This document shows positions 55,334-64,000 of a stretch of DNA of 64,000 bases, piece after piece. The notes under the pieces were generated by a model. The model was not told the origin of the DNA. It saw only the letters and a list, made by a program, of their open reading frames with translations, and ran no database searches. Position numbers and translations under genes: made by a program. This DNA is from Chenggangzhangella methanolivorans (GTDB taxonomy: Bacteria; Pseudomonadota; Alphaproteobacteria; Rhizobiales; Methylopilaceae): positions 1,612,001 through 1,676,000 of the forward strand of contig NZ_CP081869.1 in assembly GCF_019797865.1 (NCBI RefSeq), in the 5' to 3' direction. How positions within the stretch are numbered: the first letter of the stretch is position 1; each line of letters begins with the position of its first letter.

Positions 55334-58300
55334 ATGGCTGGGGGTCGGATCGTCGCGGGCGCGCTGGCGGCGCTGGCGTTGGCGTTTTCAGGGTCTCGGC
55401 GAGCGCCCAGCAGCAGGGCCGCTGGGGCCCGCTGACGAGTCTGCCGCTCGTCCCCTCCTCCGGCGCGGTGCTCAAGAACGGCAAGGTGCTGCTCTGGGCC
55501 GCCGACGGCGAATTCGCCTTCGCGTCGAACGGACGGGTCTACGGCGCGCTCTACGATCCGGCGACCGGCGCGGTCGAACGGCGCTCGGCGCAGCTCGGCC
55601 ACAACATGTTCTGCACCGGCACGACGCTGCTGACGGACGGCCGCGTGCTCGTCAACGGCGGCTCGAACGCCCCGGTCACCAGCATCTACGATCCGGCCGC
55701 CGACACCTTCACGCGCGCCCAGGACATGCGCATCCCGCGCGGCTACAACGCCAACACCATCCTGCAGGACGGCTCGGTCCTCACCATCGGCGGCTCGTGG
55801 TCGGGCAACGGCGCAGCGCGCAAGGACGGCGAGCTCTGGACGCCGGGCCAGGGCTGGCGCCTGCTGTCGGGCTGTCGGTCGCGGGCATGCAGTCCACGAC
55901 GCTGACCGATTTCGGCAAGGACAGCCATTTCGCGCTGATCCCGACCGGCAACGGCCGCGTGCTCTACGCCGCGCCCGGCCCGATGATGCAGTGGATCGAC
56001 ACCACCGGCACGGGCCGCGTGACTGAGGCCGGCCGGCGCGGCGACGACGTGTTCGCCTCGTCCGGCAACGCGCTGATGTACGACGCCGGCAAAATCCTGA
56101 AGACCGGCGGCTCGACCCAGTACACCGGCGCGGCCGCGAGCGCGGCGTCCTACGAGATCGACGTCTCGCGCGGCGGCGCGGTGACGACGAAGCTCACCTC
56201 GATGATCTATCCGCGCGTCTACCACAACTCGGTTGTGCTGCCGGACGGCCGGGTGCTGATCGTCGGCGGCCAGACCTTCGGCGCGAACTTCCAGGACTCC
56301 GACTCCGTCCTCGCGACCGAGATCTGGGACCCCCGCACCAAGCGCTTCACGCTCGCGCCCGCGGTCGCGGCGCCGCGCAACTATCACAGCATCGCGCTGC
56401 TGCTGCCGGACGGGCGGGTGCTGGCGGGCGGCGGGGGCCTCTGCGGCAACTGCTCCACCAACCATCCTGACTTCCAGCTCTACGAGCCGAGCTACCTGTT
56501 CGACGCGAGCGGAAACCGGCTCGCGCGGCCCGTGATCTCCTCGGCGCCGTCAGAGCTCGCGCTCGGCGCGCCGCCGACGTCGTCACCAACCGCGAGGTGA
56601 CGTTCCTTCGCGCTGATCCGCATGGGCGCGACGACCCACACGGTGAACTCCGACCAGCGCCGCCTGACGGTGCCGTTCACCCGCACCGGGACCAACGCCT
56701 ACCGGCTCGCGGTGCCGAGCAACGCCGGCAACCTGCTGCCCGGCTACTGGATGCTGTTCGCGCTCGACTCCGCGGGCACGCCGTCGGTCGCCAAGATCGT
56801 GAACGTCGCGCCCACCACGGTCGCGACGCTCGTCGCGCCCGATCCGGTGGCGCTCCAGCTCAATCGGGCCGGGACCGCTCAGCCGACCGTCGTTTCCGCT
56901 CGGCGACGGCGTGCGCTACTCCGCGACGGGCCTGCGGCCGGCCTTACGGTCGATCCGCTCACCGCGCGTCTCCGGCACGCCGACCGAAACCGGCGCGTTC
57001 ACCGCCTCGCTGATCGCAACCCGCGGCGACGCCGTGGTCTCGACCGACATGTCGATCGTGGTCGACACCCGTCCGACCGTCGGCGAGGGCCTGCTCGGCG
57101 AGTATTTCGGCGGCGCGGCGCTCGCCGGGCCCGTGCTCGCGCAGCGGCGCGAGGCGCTCAACTTCACCTTCGCAGAAACCGGTCCGGGATCGGGCGTGCC
57201 GGGCGTCTTCTCCGCGCGCTGGCGCGGGTCGATCCGCCCGACGCGCGGCGGCGCGACGCGGTTCCGCGTCGAGTCCGACGACGGCGTCCGGGTGTGGATC
57301 GCCGGCAAGCTGATCGTTGACGACTGGACCCCGCACTCGCCCTCGACCCGCGAGGGCCAGGTCGATCTCGCGCAGGGCGTCGATCACCCGGTCTTCGTCG
57401 AATACTTCAACTCCGGCGGCGGCGGCGTGCTCCGCCTGACGCAGATGCGGCCGGGCGATAACGGCTTCGCGCCGGTGCCCGCGACCGAACTCTTCGCGGC
57501 GCGCGCGGGCTCGACCGCCAACCTCGCGGCCACGCGGCCAGCCACGATGTCGTCGGTCTCGAACGGCGGCCTCGCCTCGCGCGCGGTCGACGGCAACGTC
57601 AACGGCGCGATCTCCGCCAATTCGATCGCCCATAGCGGGCTGCAGAGCCAGCCCTGGTGGCAGGTCGACCTCGGCTCCTCGGTCCCGCTCGACTATGTCC
57701 GGATCTGGAAACGCACCGACTGCTGCGCGGACCGGGCCCAGGACCTCACCGTGTTCGTCGCGGGCTTCGACATGACGAGCCGCACCCACGCCTCGCTCGT
57801 CGCCGACCCGCTGGTCGCGACCCGCACCTTCGGCGCCTCGACGATCAACGACTTCATCGACGTGCCGGTCTCCGCCGCTGGCCGCTACGTGCGCGTCCAG
57901 AAGACCACGACGCCGACGTCCTATCTGAACCTCGCCGAGGTGCAGGTCTTCGGCCTCACCAGCGGCGCCCCGACGATCGCGACGCCCGCGGCCCAGTCGA
58001 CGCGGACCGGAACCGCGGTCTCGCTCGCGCTGACGGCCGCCGACCCCGACAACGACCCGCTGGCGTTCCGCGCCACGGGCCTGCCGCCGGGCCTCGCCAT
58101 CGACGCCTTCCGCGGCATGATCTCCGGCTCGCCGACGACCGCCGGATCCTACCGGCCGACCGTCACCGTCACCGATCCGATCGGGCTTGCGGCGAGCGCG
58201 AGCTTCAATTGGAGCGTGACCGGCGGCCAGCCCCGCGTCACCGCGCTCGAGGCGACGCCCGTGCAGGCCGGCGCGACCAAGTCCTATGCGCCGACGATCG

Positions 58301-60441
58301 CGGACGGCGCCGGCGCGACCTTCAGCTGGCGCTTCGGCGACGGCGCGGCCGACACGGCGTTCTCCGCCTCCTCCGCGACCTCGCACGTCTTCGCGCGGCC
58401 CGGCGTCTTCAGCGTCGTGCTGGTGATGCGCGCAAGCGACGGCGCGATCTCGACCTACGCCTTCGACCAGGCGGTGTTCGCGGTCGGCGCCGGAACGCCG
58501 GGCGGCACGTCCTCGGGCGGATCGGCCCACCAGCCGAGCGGCGCGGGCCTCGGCCGGCTCTGGGTCGTCAACCGCGACAACGACACCGTCTCGGTGATCG
58601 ATCTCGACGGCCGAAGGCTGCTCGCGGAAGTCCCGGTCGGCCGCAAGCCGTGGTCGCTCGTCCTGACCGGCCGCAACCAGATCTGGGTCGCCAACCGCGA
58701 AAGCGCGTCGATCACCGTGGTGGACGGCGCGACCTATCAGGTGCTGCGCACCATCGCGCTGCCGGCGGGCTCGCGCCCCTCCGACGTCGCGACGGTCGGC
58801 CAGTGGGGCGACGTGGCGGTGACGCTGGAAGCGACCGGCCAGATCATGCTGCTCGGCCCGCTCGGGGAGAATTACGGCGTCGGCGACGCCGGCCCCGGGC
58901 CGCGGCGCATCGCGGTGAACGCCGCGCGCGACAAGGCCTACATCTCGCGCTTCATCACCCCGCCGATCCGCGGCGAGTCGACCGCGGCCCCGAGCGCCGA
59001 GGCCAAGCCGACGAAGAAGAAAAAGAAGAAGAACAAGAAGGGCGACGACAAGCTCGCCAAGTCCGCCGCGCCTTCGCCCGCAGCGGCCTTCGGCGGCGAG
59101 ATCCGGGTGATCGGCCTGTCGGGCATGGTCGAGCGAACCATCGTGCTCGGCCCCTCGGACGCGGTCGACACCGAGGTGAGCGGCCGCGGCGTCCCGAACT
59201 ATCTCGGCGCCATGGCGATCTCGCCCGACGGCAAGACCGGCTGGGTCCCGTCCAAGATGGACAACGTCTATCGCGGCATGCTGCGGGACGGCCAGCCGCT
59301 CAACTTCCAGAACACGGTGCGGGCGATCGTCTCGCGGGTCGACCTGACGACCGGGCTCGAGGATCTTTCCTCGCGCATCGACGTCGACAACGCCGGCGTG
59401 GTGAGCGCCGTCGCGATCCATCCGAACGGGGCCTATCTCTTCGCCGCGCTCGAGACGACCCGCACGGTCGCGGTGCTCGACCCCGTCGGCAAGCGCGAAC
59501 TCATGCGCGTCCCCGTCGGCCAGGCGCCCAACGCGCTGACGCTGCTGCCGGGCGGCCGCTGGCTCGTCGCCCACAACCTGATGGACCGCAGCGTCAGCAT
59601 GATCGACCTGCAGCCGCTGCTGACGAACGGCGACCGGCGCCTCGCCGTCGCCTCGACCATCCGCACCATCGGGACCGAGAAGCTCACGGCCACCGTGCTG
59701 CGCGGCAAGCAGCTGTTCTACGACGCGGTCGACACGCGGCTCGCCCGCGACGGCTACATCAGCTGCGCCTCCTGTCATGACGACGGAGAGGGCGACGGCC
59801 GGGTTTGGGATCTCACCGGCTTCGGAGAAGGCCTGCGCAACACGATCTCGCTGCAGGGCCATGGCGGCATGGCGCAGGGCTTCCTGCACTGGACCGGCAA
59901 TTTCGACGAGGTGCAGGACTTCGAGAAGCAGATCCGCGACCTTGCCGGCGGCACCGGCCTGATGACCGAGGCCGCCTATCTCGCCGGCACCCGGGCCCAG
60001 CCGCTCGGCGACAAGAAGGCGGGCCTCAGCGCCGACCTCGACGCGCTCGCGGCCTACGTCTCCTCGCTGACCGTCACGCCCCGCAGCCCCTATGCGGCGG
60101 CGAACGGCGGGCTGACTGCGGCCGGACAGGCGGGCCTTGCGGCCTTCAACCGCCTGCAATGCGGCACCTGCCACGCCGGCACGCCCTACACGATCAGCGC
60201 CGGCGCGACCGCGCTGCGGAGCGTCGGCACCATCAAGCCGGCGAGCGGCAAGCGGCTCGGCGAGACGCTGACGCGGCTCGACGTGCCGACGCTGCGCGGG
60301 GCCTGGGCGACCGCGCCCTATCTCCATGACGGCTCCGCCCCGACGCTGCAGGCCGCGATCAAGGCGCACACCACGCTCGCCGTGCCGGACGCCGACCTCG
60401 ATTCGCTCGCAGCCTTCGTGCGCGAGCTCGGGCCGCAGTGA
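55334..60441 (+). CDS. Secreted galactose-oxidase-like copper radical oxidase fused to a di-heme cytochrome c (frame broken)
   Basis: About 1,700 residues after repairing at least seven frame breaks (near 55393, 55873, 56575, 56605, 56895, 56940 and 56985). Order: signal peptide (ends SASAQ); galactose-oxidase-type propeller and early-set domain to about 56880; Ig-like; PA14 (57080-57520); F5/8 discoidin (57520-57955); Ig-like HePIG; PKD; YVTN-type beta-propeller (58545-59650) with a Lys-rich loop; C-terminal cytochrome-peroxidase-like part with CASCH (59764-59778) and CGTCH (60160-60174). Copper-radical residues are all there: Cys in HNMFC (55612), Tyr in RGY (55744), Trp in GGSW (55798), Tyr-His in NYHS (56382) and His in THTVN (56637). 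Inferred role: alcohol or aldehyde oxidation with electrons passed to heme. Overlaps the next gene (GTGA). Confidence 0.85.
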
Positions 60442-60902
60442 GGCCCTCGGCCGCGGCGTTCGGCGCCGAGGCGGCGTCCGCGCCGCGGCGCCGGTTCGCG
60501 GTCGCGGCGCTCGTCGTCGTCGCGCTCGCCGCGGCGGCGGTCTTGGCCTGGCGCTCGCCGATCGCGCGCGGCTACATGCTCTTTCACGGCCATGCGGCGC
60601 TCGAGGCGAAGATCTTCAGCGGCGTCGCTCTGCCGGTTTCGGCTTCGGCCTGCGTGAACTGCCACGAGGGCGCGGCGTCGGGCGGCCCGCGCGCGATCGC
60701 GCGGCTCGACCGGACGACCTTCTCGGCTCCCCGCACGCCGCGCGGCGGCGCGCCGGTCTCCTATGACGAGGCCTCGTTCTGCCGCCTGATGCGGGAGGGC
60801 GTCGACCCGGCCTCCGTGATGGTGAGCCGGCTGATGCCGCGCTTCGACGTCTCCGACGCCGACTGCGCCGCGCTGTTCGCCTATGTCAGCCGGCGGCCGT
60901 AA
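60438..60902 (+). CDS. Membrane-anchored mono-heme cytochrome c
   Basis: 154 residues. An N-terminal basic stretch then one hydrophobic helix (RRRFAVAALVVVALAAAAVLAW) anchors it to the inner membrane with the heme domain outside. Heme motif CVNCH at 60651-60665, and a likely axial Met in SRLMPRFDVSDADC near the C-terminus. The GTG start overlaps the stop of the oxidase-cytochrome fusion, and the SCO1-like gene begins one base after its stop. This places it as the probable electron link between the fusion protein and the respiratory chain; that link is inferred from gene order. Confidence 0.85.
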   Translation: MRPSAAAFGAEAASAPRRRFAVAALVVVALAAAAVLAWRSPIARGYMLFHGHAALEAKIFSGVALPVSASACVNCHEGAASGGPRAIARLDRTTFSAPRTPRGGAPVSYDEASFCRLMREGVDPASVMVSRLMPRFDVSDADCAALFAYVSRRP

Positions 60903-60903
60903 G

Positions 60904-61602
60904 ATGAGCCCGACCATGCGCTCGCTCCTCCGCCGCCCTCTGGCGCTCGCCGCCGCCGCGATCGTTCTGCTCGCCGCAGGAGCCGCCGCCGCGATGCTCG
61001 CGGTCGAGCGCCCCCGGTCCGCGGCCCTGCCCGAACTGCCGGCCGAGGGAGCAGCGGGCGAGACCGAGACCCACGCCATGCCGTTCGGCCCGATCCGGCC
61101 GGCGCGTGCGTTGCCCGACGTCGCGCTCACGCGCCACGACGGGAAGGCGACGACGCTGTCGGCCGAAACTTCGGCGGGACGCTTCACGCTGGTGACGCTG
61201 TTCTTCGCCGGCTGCTCCACCACCTGCCCGGTGCAGGGCGCGATCTTCAAGGCCGCGCAGGAGCGCATCGCGGCCAGAAACCTGCCGGCCGACCTCCTTT
61301 CGCTCAGCGTCGACGCGCTCGGCGACGACCCGGCGCGACTGACCTCCTGGCTCGAGGCGCAGGGCGCGGCCCCCGGCTGGCGCGCCGCCACGCCGACGCT
61401 CGAGGGGGTCGGGCGCCTCGTCGACGCGCTCAAGGGGCGCGGCCGCGGCTACGACGTCCACGACGCCCGCATCTACCTCGTCGATCCGCGCGGGCGGCTC
61501 GTCTACGTCACCGAGGACATGCCCTCGCCCGACGCGCTCGCGACGCTCGTCGCCGAGGCCCAGGTGGTGATGGCGGAGAAGGGCGCGGCCGGCTTCGACT
61601 GA
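60904..61602 (+). CDS. SCO1/SenC-type copper chaperone
   Basis: 232 residues with one N-terminal membrane helix (PLALAAAAIVLLAAGAAAAML) and a periplasmic thioredoxin-like domain. The copper-binding C-x3-C is FAGCSTTCPVQ (61213-61227), and a conserved histidine is in YDVHDARIYLVDP, completing the Cys-Cys-His copper site of SCO proteins. SCO normally helps load the CuA site of cytochrome oxidase. No oxidase gene is nearby, and here it ends an operon with a copper radical oxidase, so delivering copper to that enzyme is a likely role (inferred). Confidence 0.88.
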   Translation: MSPTMRSLLRRPLALAAAAIVLLAAGAAAAMLAVERPRSAALPELPAEGAAGETETHAMPFGPIRPARALPDVALTRHDGKATTLSAETSAGRFTLVTLFFAGCSTTCPVQGAIFKAAQERIAARNLPADLLSLSVDALGDDPARLTSWLEAQGAAPGWRAATPTLEGVGRLVDALKGRGRGYDVHDARIYLVDPRGRLVYVTEDMPSPDALATLVAEAQVVMAEKGAAGFD

Positions 61603-61617
61603 GGAGGGGCGGAAGCC

Positions 61618-61755
61618 GACTGCGTGCTTCGAGACGGCCCTTCGGGCCTCCTCAGCATGAGGACGGCCGGAGGTCCGAGAAAGCTAAGGTCTGGCAAGCA
61701 AGAACGGTCCTCATGCTGAGGAGCCGGCCGGCGGCCGGCGTCTCGAAGCACGCAG
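61618..61755. repeat. Palindromic element, family A, copy 3
   Basis: Left end gactgcgtgcttcgagacg (61618-61636), right end cgtctcgaagcacgcag (61739-61755), with inner cctcctcagcatgaggac and gtcctcatgctgaggag. Same plan and almost the same size as the copy at 32369-32500. It lies between the convergent SCO1-like and PbfA-like genes. Confidence 0.9.
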
Positions 61756-61775
61756 ACGGCCCGATGCGGCGTTCC

Positions 61776-63147
61776 CTAACTCCGCCCCGCCACCGCCCCG
61801 TCGATCGCCTGTTCGAGGCGGTCGAGCGCGTCGGCCATCTCGTCGCGGGTCAGGGTCAGGGGCGGGGTGAGGGTCACGACGTTTCCCATCGTGGTCTTGA
61901 ACGACAGGCCGAGATCAAGCGCTCGGTAGAGGACCTCCTCGGCGAGGTCGCCGTCGGGCGCGCCGTCCGGGGTCACGATGTCGAAGCCGATCAGCAGTCC
62001 CCGGCCCCGGACGTCGCGCACGACGTCGAGGCGATCCGCCAGCTCCGACAGGCGCTCGAGCGCGTAAGCGCCGACCGCGGCGGCGTTCTCCACCAGACCC
62101 TCGTCCTCGATGATCTCGATCGTGGTGAGCGCCGCGCGGGTCGTCACCGGGTTCTTCTCGTGGGTGTAGTGCCCGAACGCCCAGTCCTGCGCGACGTCGA
62201 GCTCGGGCCGCGCCACGACGGCCGCGATCGGCAGGATGCCGCCGCCGAGCGCCTTGCCGAGCACGATGATGTCGGGGACGACGCCGTCATGCTCGCAGGA
62301 GAACATTTTTCCGGTCTTGCCGAGCCCGGTCGGGATCTCGTCGAAGATCAGCTTCACGCCGTGGCGGTCACAGATCCCGCGCGCCTGCGCCCAGAAACCC
62401 GGCGGCGCGACGTAAGGAACCGCGCGCGTCGGCTCGGCGACGAGCGCCGCGACGTCCGGGTCGCGCGAGAGCACATAGTCGATCATCCGCGCGCAGGCCG
62501 CGCCGCTCTCCTCCGGCGTCCGGCCGCCGTAGGGGCAGCGCGAACCGCCGCCGAAGGGCGCGACATGGAGCGCGCCCGCCACCATGGGCGCGGCGGGCCC
62601 CGACCGGAACAGCGCCTCGCCCGACATCGCGCCGGCGCCGACGCCCGCGCCGTGGAAGGCGTCCCAGAACGACAGCGTCTTGGTGCGGCCGGTCGCGGCG
62701 CGCGCGATCTTGACCGCAAGCTCCACCGCGTCCGAGCCGCCGGTGGTGAACAGCACCTTCGACAATGTCCCCGGCGTGATCTGGCCGAGCTTTTCGGCGA
62801 GCATCGCCGCGGGTTCGCAGGCGTAGCGGCGCGGCGCGAACGGCAGCGCGTCCATCTGCGCCGCGATCGCGGCCTTCAGCCTCGGATGGCCGTATCCGAT
62901 GTGGTGGACGTTGTTGCCGTGGAAATCCATGTAGCGGCGCCCGGCGACGTCCTCGATCCAGATCCCTTCGGCCTTGGCGATCGCGTTGAGGCAGGGCGTC
63001 GAGACCGACTGGCGCAGGAAGCCGCGTTCGTCGCGGGCGAGCAGCGCGCGGGTCTCGCCGTCGAGCGCTCGCCTGCCAGGCGGCGCGGCGGTCCGTGAGG
63101 TTGGTGTCGCTCTCGGATTCGGCGACGAGCCGCGCCTTCGCGCTCAC
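61776..63147 (-). CDS. pbfA: Class III aminotransferase-fold enzyme, PbfA-like hydroxy-aminoethylphosphonate ammonia-lyase (frame broken)
   Basis: About 457 residues after repairing one extra base near 63071. YMDFHGNNVHHIGYGHPRLK, LFTTGGSDAVELAVKIARAA, LIFDEIPTGLGKTGKMFSCE and the PLP lysine in VLGKALGGGILP identify the class III aminotransferase family. The N-terminal FHGNNVHH segment is typical of PbfA, which converts (R)-1-hydroxy-2-aminoethylphosphonate to phosphonoacetaldehyde. The upstream gene on the same strand is an aminoethylphosphonate-type permease, whose TGA overlaps this gene's GTG (GTGA), supporting a phosphonate role. ATG at 63159 is an alternative start. Confidence 0.75.
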
Positions 63148-64000
63148 CGCTCGCGCCATTTCTGCAGGCGTCCGAACACGAGCCACGTCAGGACGACGTG
63201 GAGGATCTTCACGCCGATGGCGGTCGCCATGATCACGGTCGCCATCGCGGCGGCGGAGGCCACGGCGCCGGCCTCGTCCATGTGCACGATCGCGATCGAG
63301 GCGAGCTTGGTGTCTGCGCCGTAGAGGAAGATCACGGCCGAGACCGTCGTCATGGCGTTGACGAAGAGATAGACCGCGATGTCGAGGATCGCCGGCATGC
63401 AGATCGGCGCGGTGACGGGGAGAACGTGCGCCAGAACGGAACTTTCAGCGAGGCCGCCACCGCCTCGAACTCGGGATCGAGCTGCTTGAGGCTCGTCAGC
63501 GCCGTGATGTGCGCCACCGTGAAGTAATGCGCGACGGTGTTGATCACCAGAACGGTCAGCGTGCCGTAGAACACGTTGAGCGGGTTCCACGAGGCGTTGA
63601 AGAAGAACACGTAGCCGAGGCCGAGCACGAGGCCGGGCACCGCCATCGGCAGCATGGCGAGGAAATGCGCGAAGCCCCGCAGGCGCGGGAAGACGCGGAT
63701 CTTCTCGATCAGATAGGCCCCGACGAAGACCAGCGGCGCGCCCACGAGCGCGGTGAGGCCGGCGAGTTTCAGCGAATTGAAGTAGCCGTCCCAGCCGGTC
63801 GGCTCGACATTGGCGAAGTCGTAATTGGCGAGCGTCAGCGACAGGTTGTAGGGCCAGTAGCGCACGAACGAGCCCCATGCCGCGACGCCGTAGGTCGCGA
63901 CGATGAGGAGCGCGATCAGGCCCGCGAAAGCGAACAGGCCGAGGTCGCGGCGCCGGTCGGGCTTGGGACGGTAGGGCACGGCGCGTGCCGAGAGCAGCGC
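63144..64000 (-). CDS. ABC transporter permease, probably 2-aminoethylphosphonate uptake (partial, frame broken)
   Basis: C-terminal about 285 residues of a binding-protein-dependent permease that continues past the right edge. One frame break near 63430. It has LKLAGLTALVGAPLVFVGAYLIEK, six helices, and an EAA-like loop LKQLDPEFEAVAASLKVPFWRTF, ending FGRLQKWRER. Sequence upstream (ALLSARAVPYRPKPDRRRD) is open to the window end, as expected for the second half of a fused two-domain permease. The coupled PbfA-like gene downstream points to 2-aminoethylphosphonate as substrate. Confidence 0.8.
   Translation of the reverse strand, partial: AALGTRRALPSQARPAPRPRPVRFRGPDRAPHRRDLRRRGMGLVRALLALQPVADARQLRLRQCRADRLGRLLQFAETRRPHRARGRAAGLRRGLSDREDPRLPAPAGLRAFPRHAADGGARPRARPRLRVLLQRLVEPAQRVLRHADRSGDQHRRALLHGGAHHGADEPQAARSRVRGGGGLAESSVLAHVLPVTAPICMPAILDIAVYLFVNAMTTVSAVIFLYGADTKLASIAIVHMDEAGAVASAAAMATVIMATAIGVKILHVVLTWLVFGRLQKWRER

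Noticed and set aside
55334..56900. Galactose-oxidase domain as a separate gene ending before PA14
   Set aside because: No stop followed by a ribosome site and start is found between the early-set domain and the Ig/PA14 part. The frames continue with coding character, although frame breaks in 56890-56990 leave some doubt.
56959..60369. 1,136-codon open frame on the minus strand
   Set aside because: It is antisense to the copper oxidase-cytochrome gene, Arg/Gly/Ala/His-rich and without any recognisable motif. Such long antisense frames are expected at this GC content.

Overview
The window is very GC-rich DNA (roughly 70% by eye) from an alphaproteobacterium, most likely a methylotrophic member of the Rhizobiales/Hyphomicrobiales. 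The pointers are an NdvA/ChvA-type cyclic glucan exporter, a PodJ-like SEL1/coiled-coil protein, a methanol-dehydrogenase-type cytochrome c(L), a bacterial sphingolipid locus, and several families of intergenic palindromes common in this group. No rRNA, tRNA, CRISPR array or classical transposase gene was seen. Many clearly conserved genes are broken by single-base frame shifts (about 28 across 14 genes). I read this as uncorrected sequencing indels, so the coordinates below span the whole restored gene.

Layout. (1) 1-16302 is a sphingolipid and envelope-lipid locus: an ELM1-like protein and a glycosyltransferase-like protein, then an MsbA-type ABC exporter with a fatty-acyl-AMP ligase, an acyl carrier protein with serine palmitoyltransferase, a nucleotidyltransferase-like protein, a lipid kinase with a CDP-alcohol phosphatidyltransferase, and a tightly overlapped operon of HIT protein, two LptF/LptG-like permeases, GNAT-type ceramide synthase and sugar/alcohol nucleotidyltransferase. 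(2) 16316-23341 is the four-gene ligase-exonuclease-helicase-phosphoesterase DNA repair module. It is interrupted by a small GIY-YIG nuclease gene bounded by perfect 34-bp inverted repeats. (3) 23515-38959 holds cell envelope functions: a PagL-like barrel, a DUF3429 protein, the PodJ-like protein, the glucan exporter, a D,D-carboxypeptidase, a CobW GTPase, an acyl-CoA synthetase, an L,D-transpeptidase, a DUF924 protein and a PhoD-type phosphatase. (4) 39203-44824 holds a flippase-acetyltransferase fusion, a JmjC-like protein, a small membrane protein and an acyl-CoA synthetase with a vestigial duplicate of its 3' end. (5) 45008-55125 holds a YkgJ-like protein, a Hint-domain protein, a MASE1-PAS-GGDEF-EAL protein, two regulator/transporter divergent pairs (LysR/MFS and EamA/MocR) and an orphan cytochrome c(L).

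(6) 55334-61602 is the most unusual part. One very long gene (about 1,700 codons) encodes a secreted galactose-oxidase-like copper radical oxidase with its active-site residues conserved, fused through PA14, discoidin, Ig-like, PKD and beta-propeller domains to a di-heme cytochrome c. It is followed, overlapping or nearly touching, by an anchored mono-heme cytochrome c and a SCO1-type copper chaperone. The arrangement suggests a copper-radical alcohol/aldehyde dehydrogenase that passes electrons to the respiratory chain. (7) 61776-64000 holds a PbfA-like aminotransferase-fold lyase and the start of an aminoethylphosphonate-type ABC permease that runs off the right edge.
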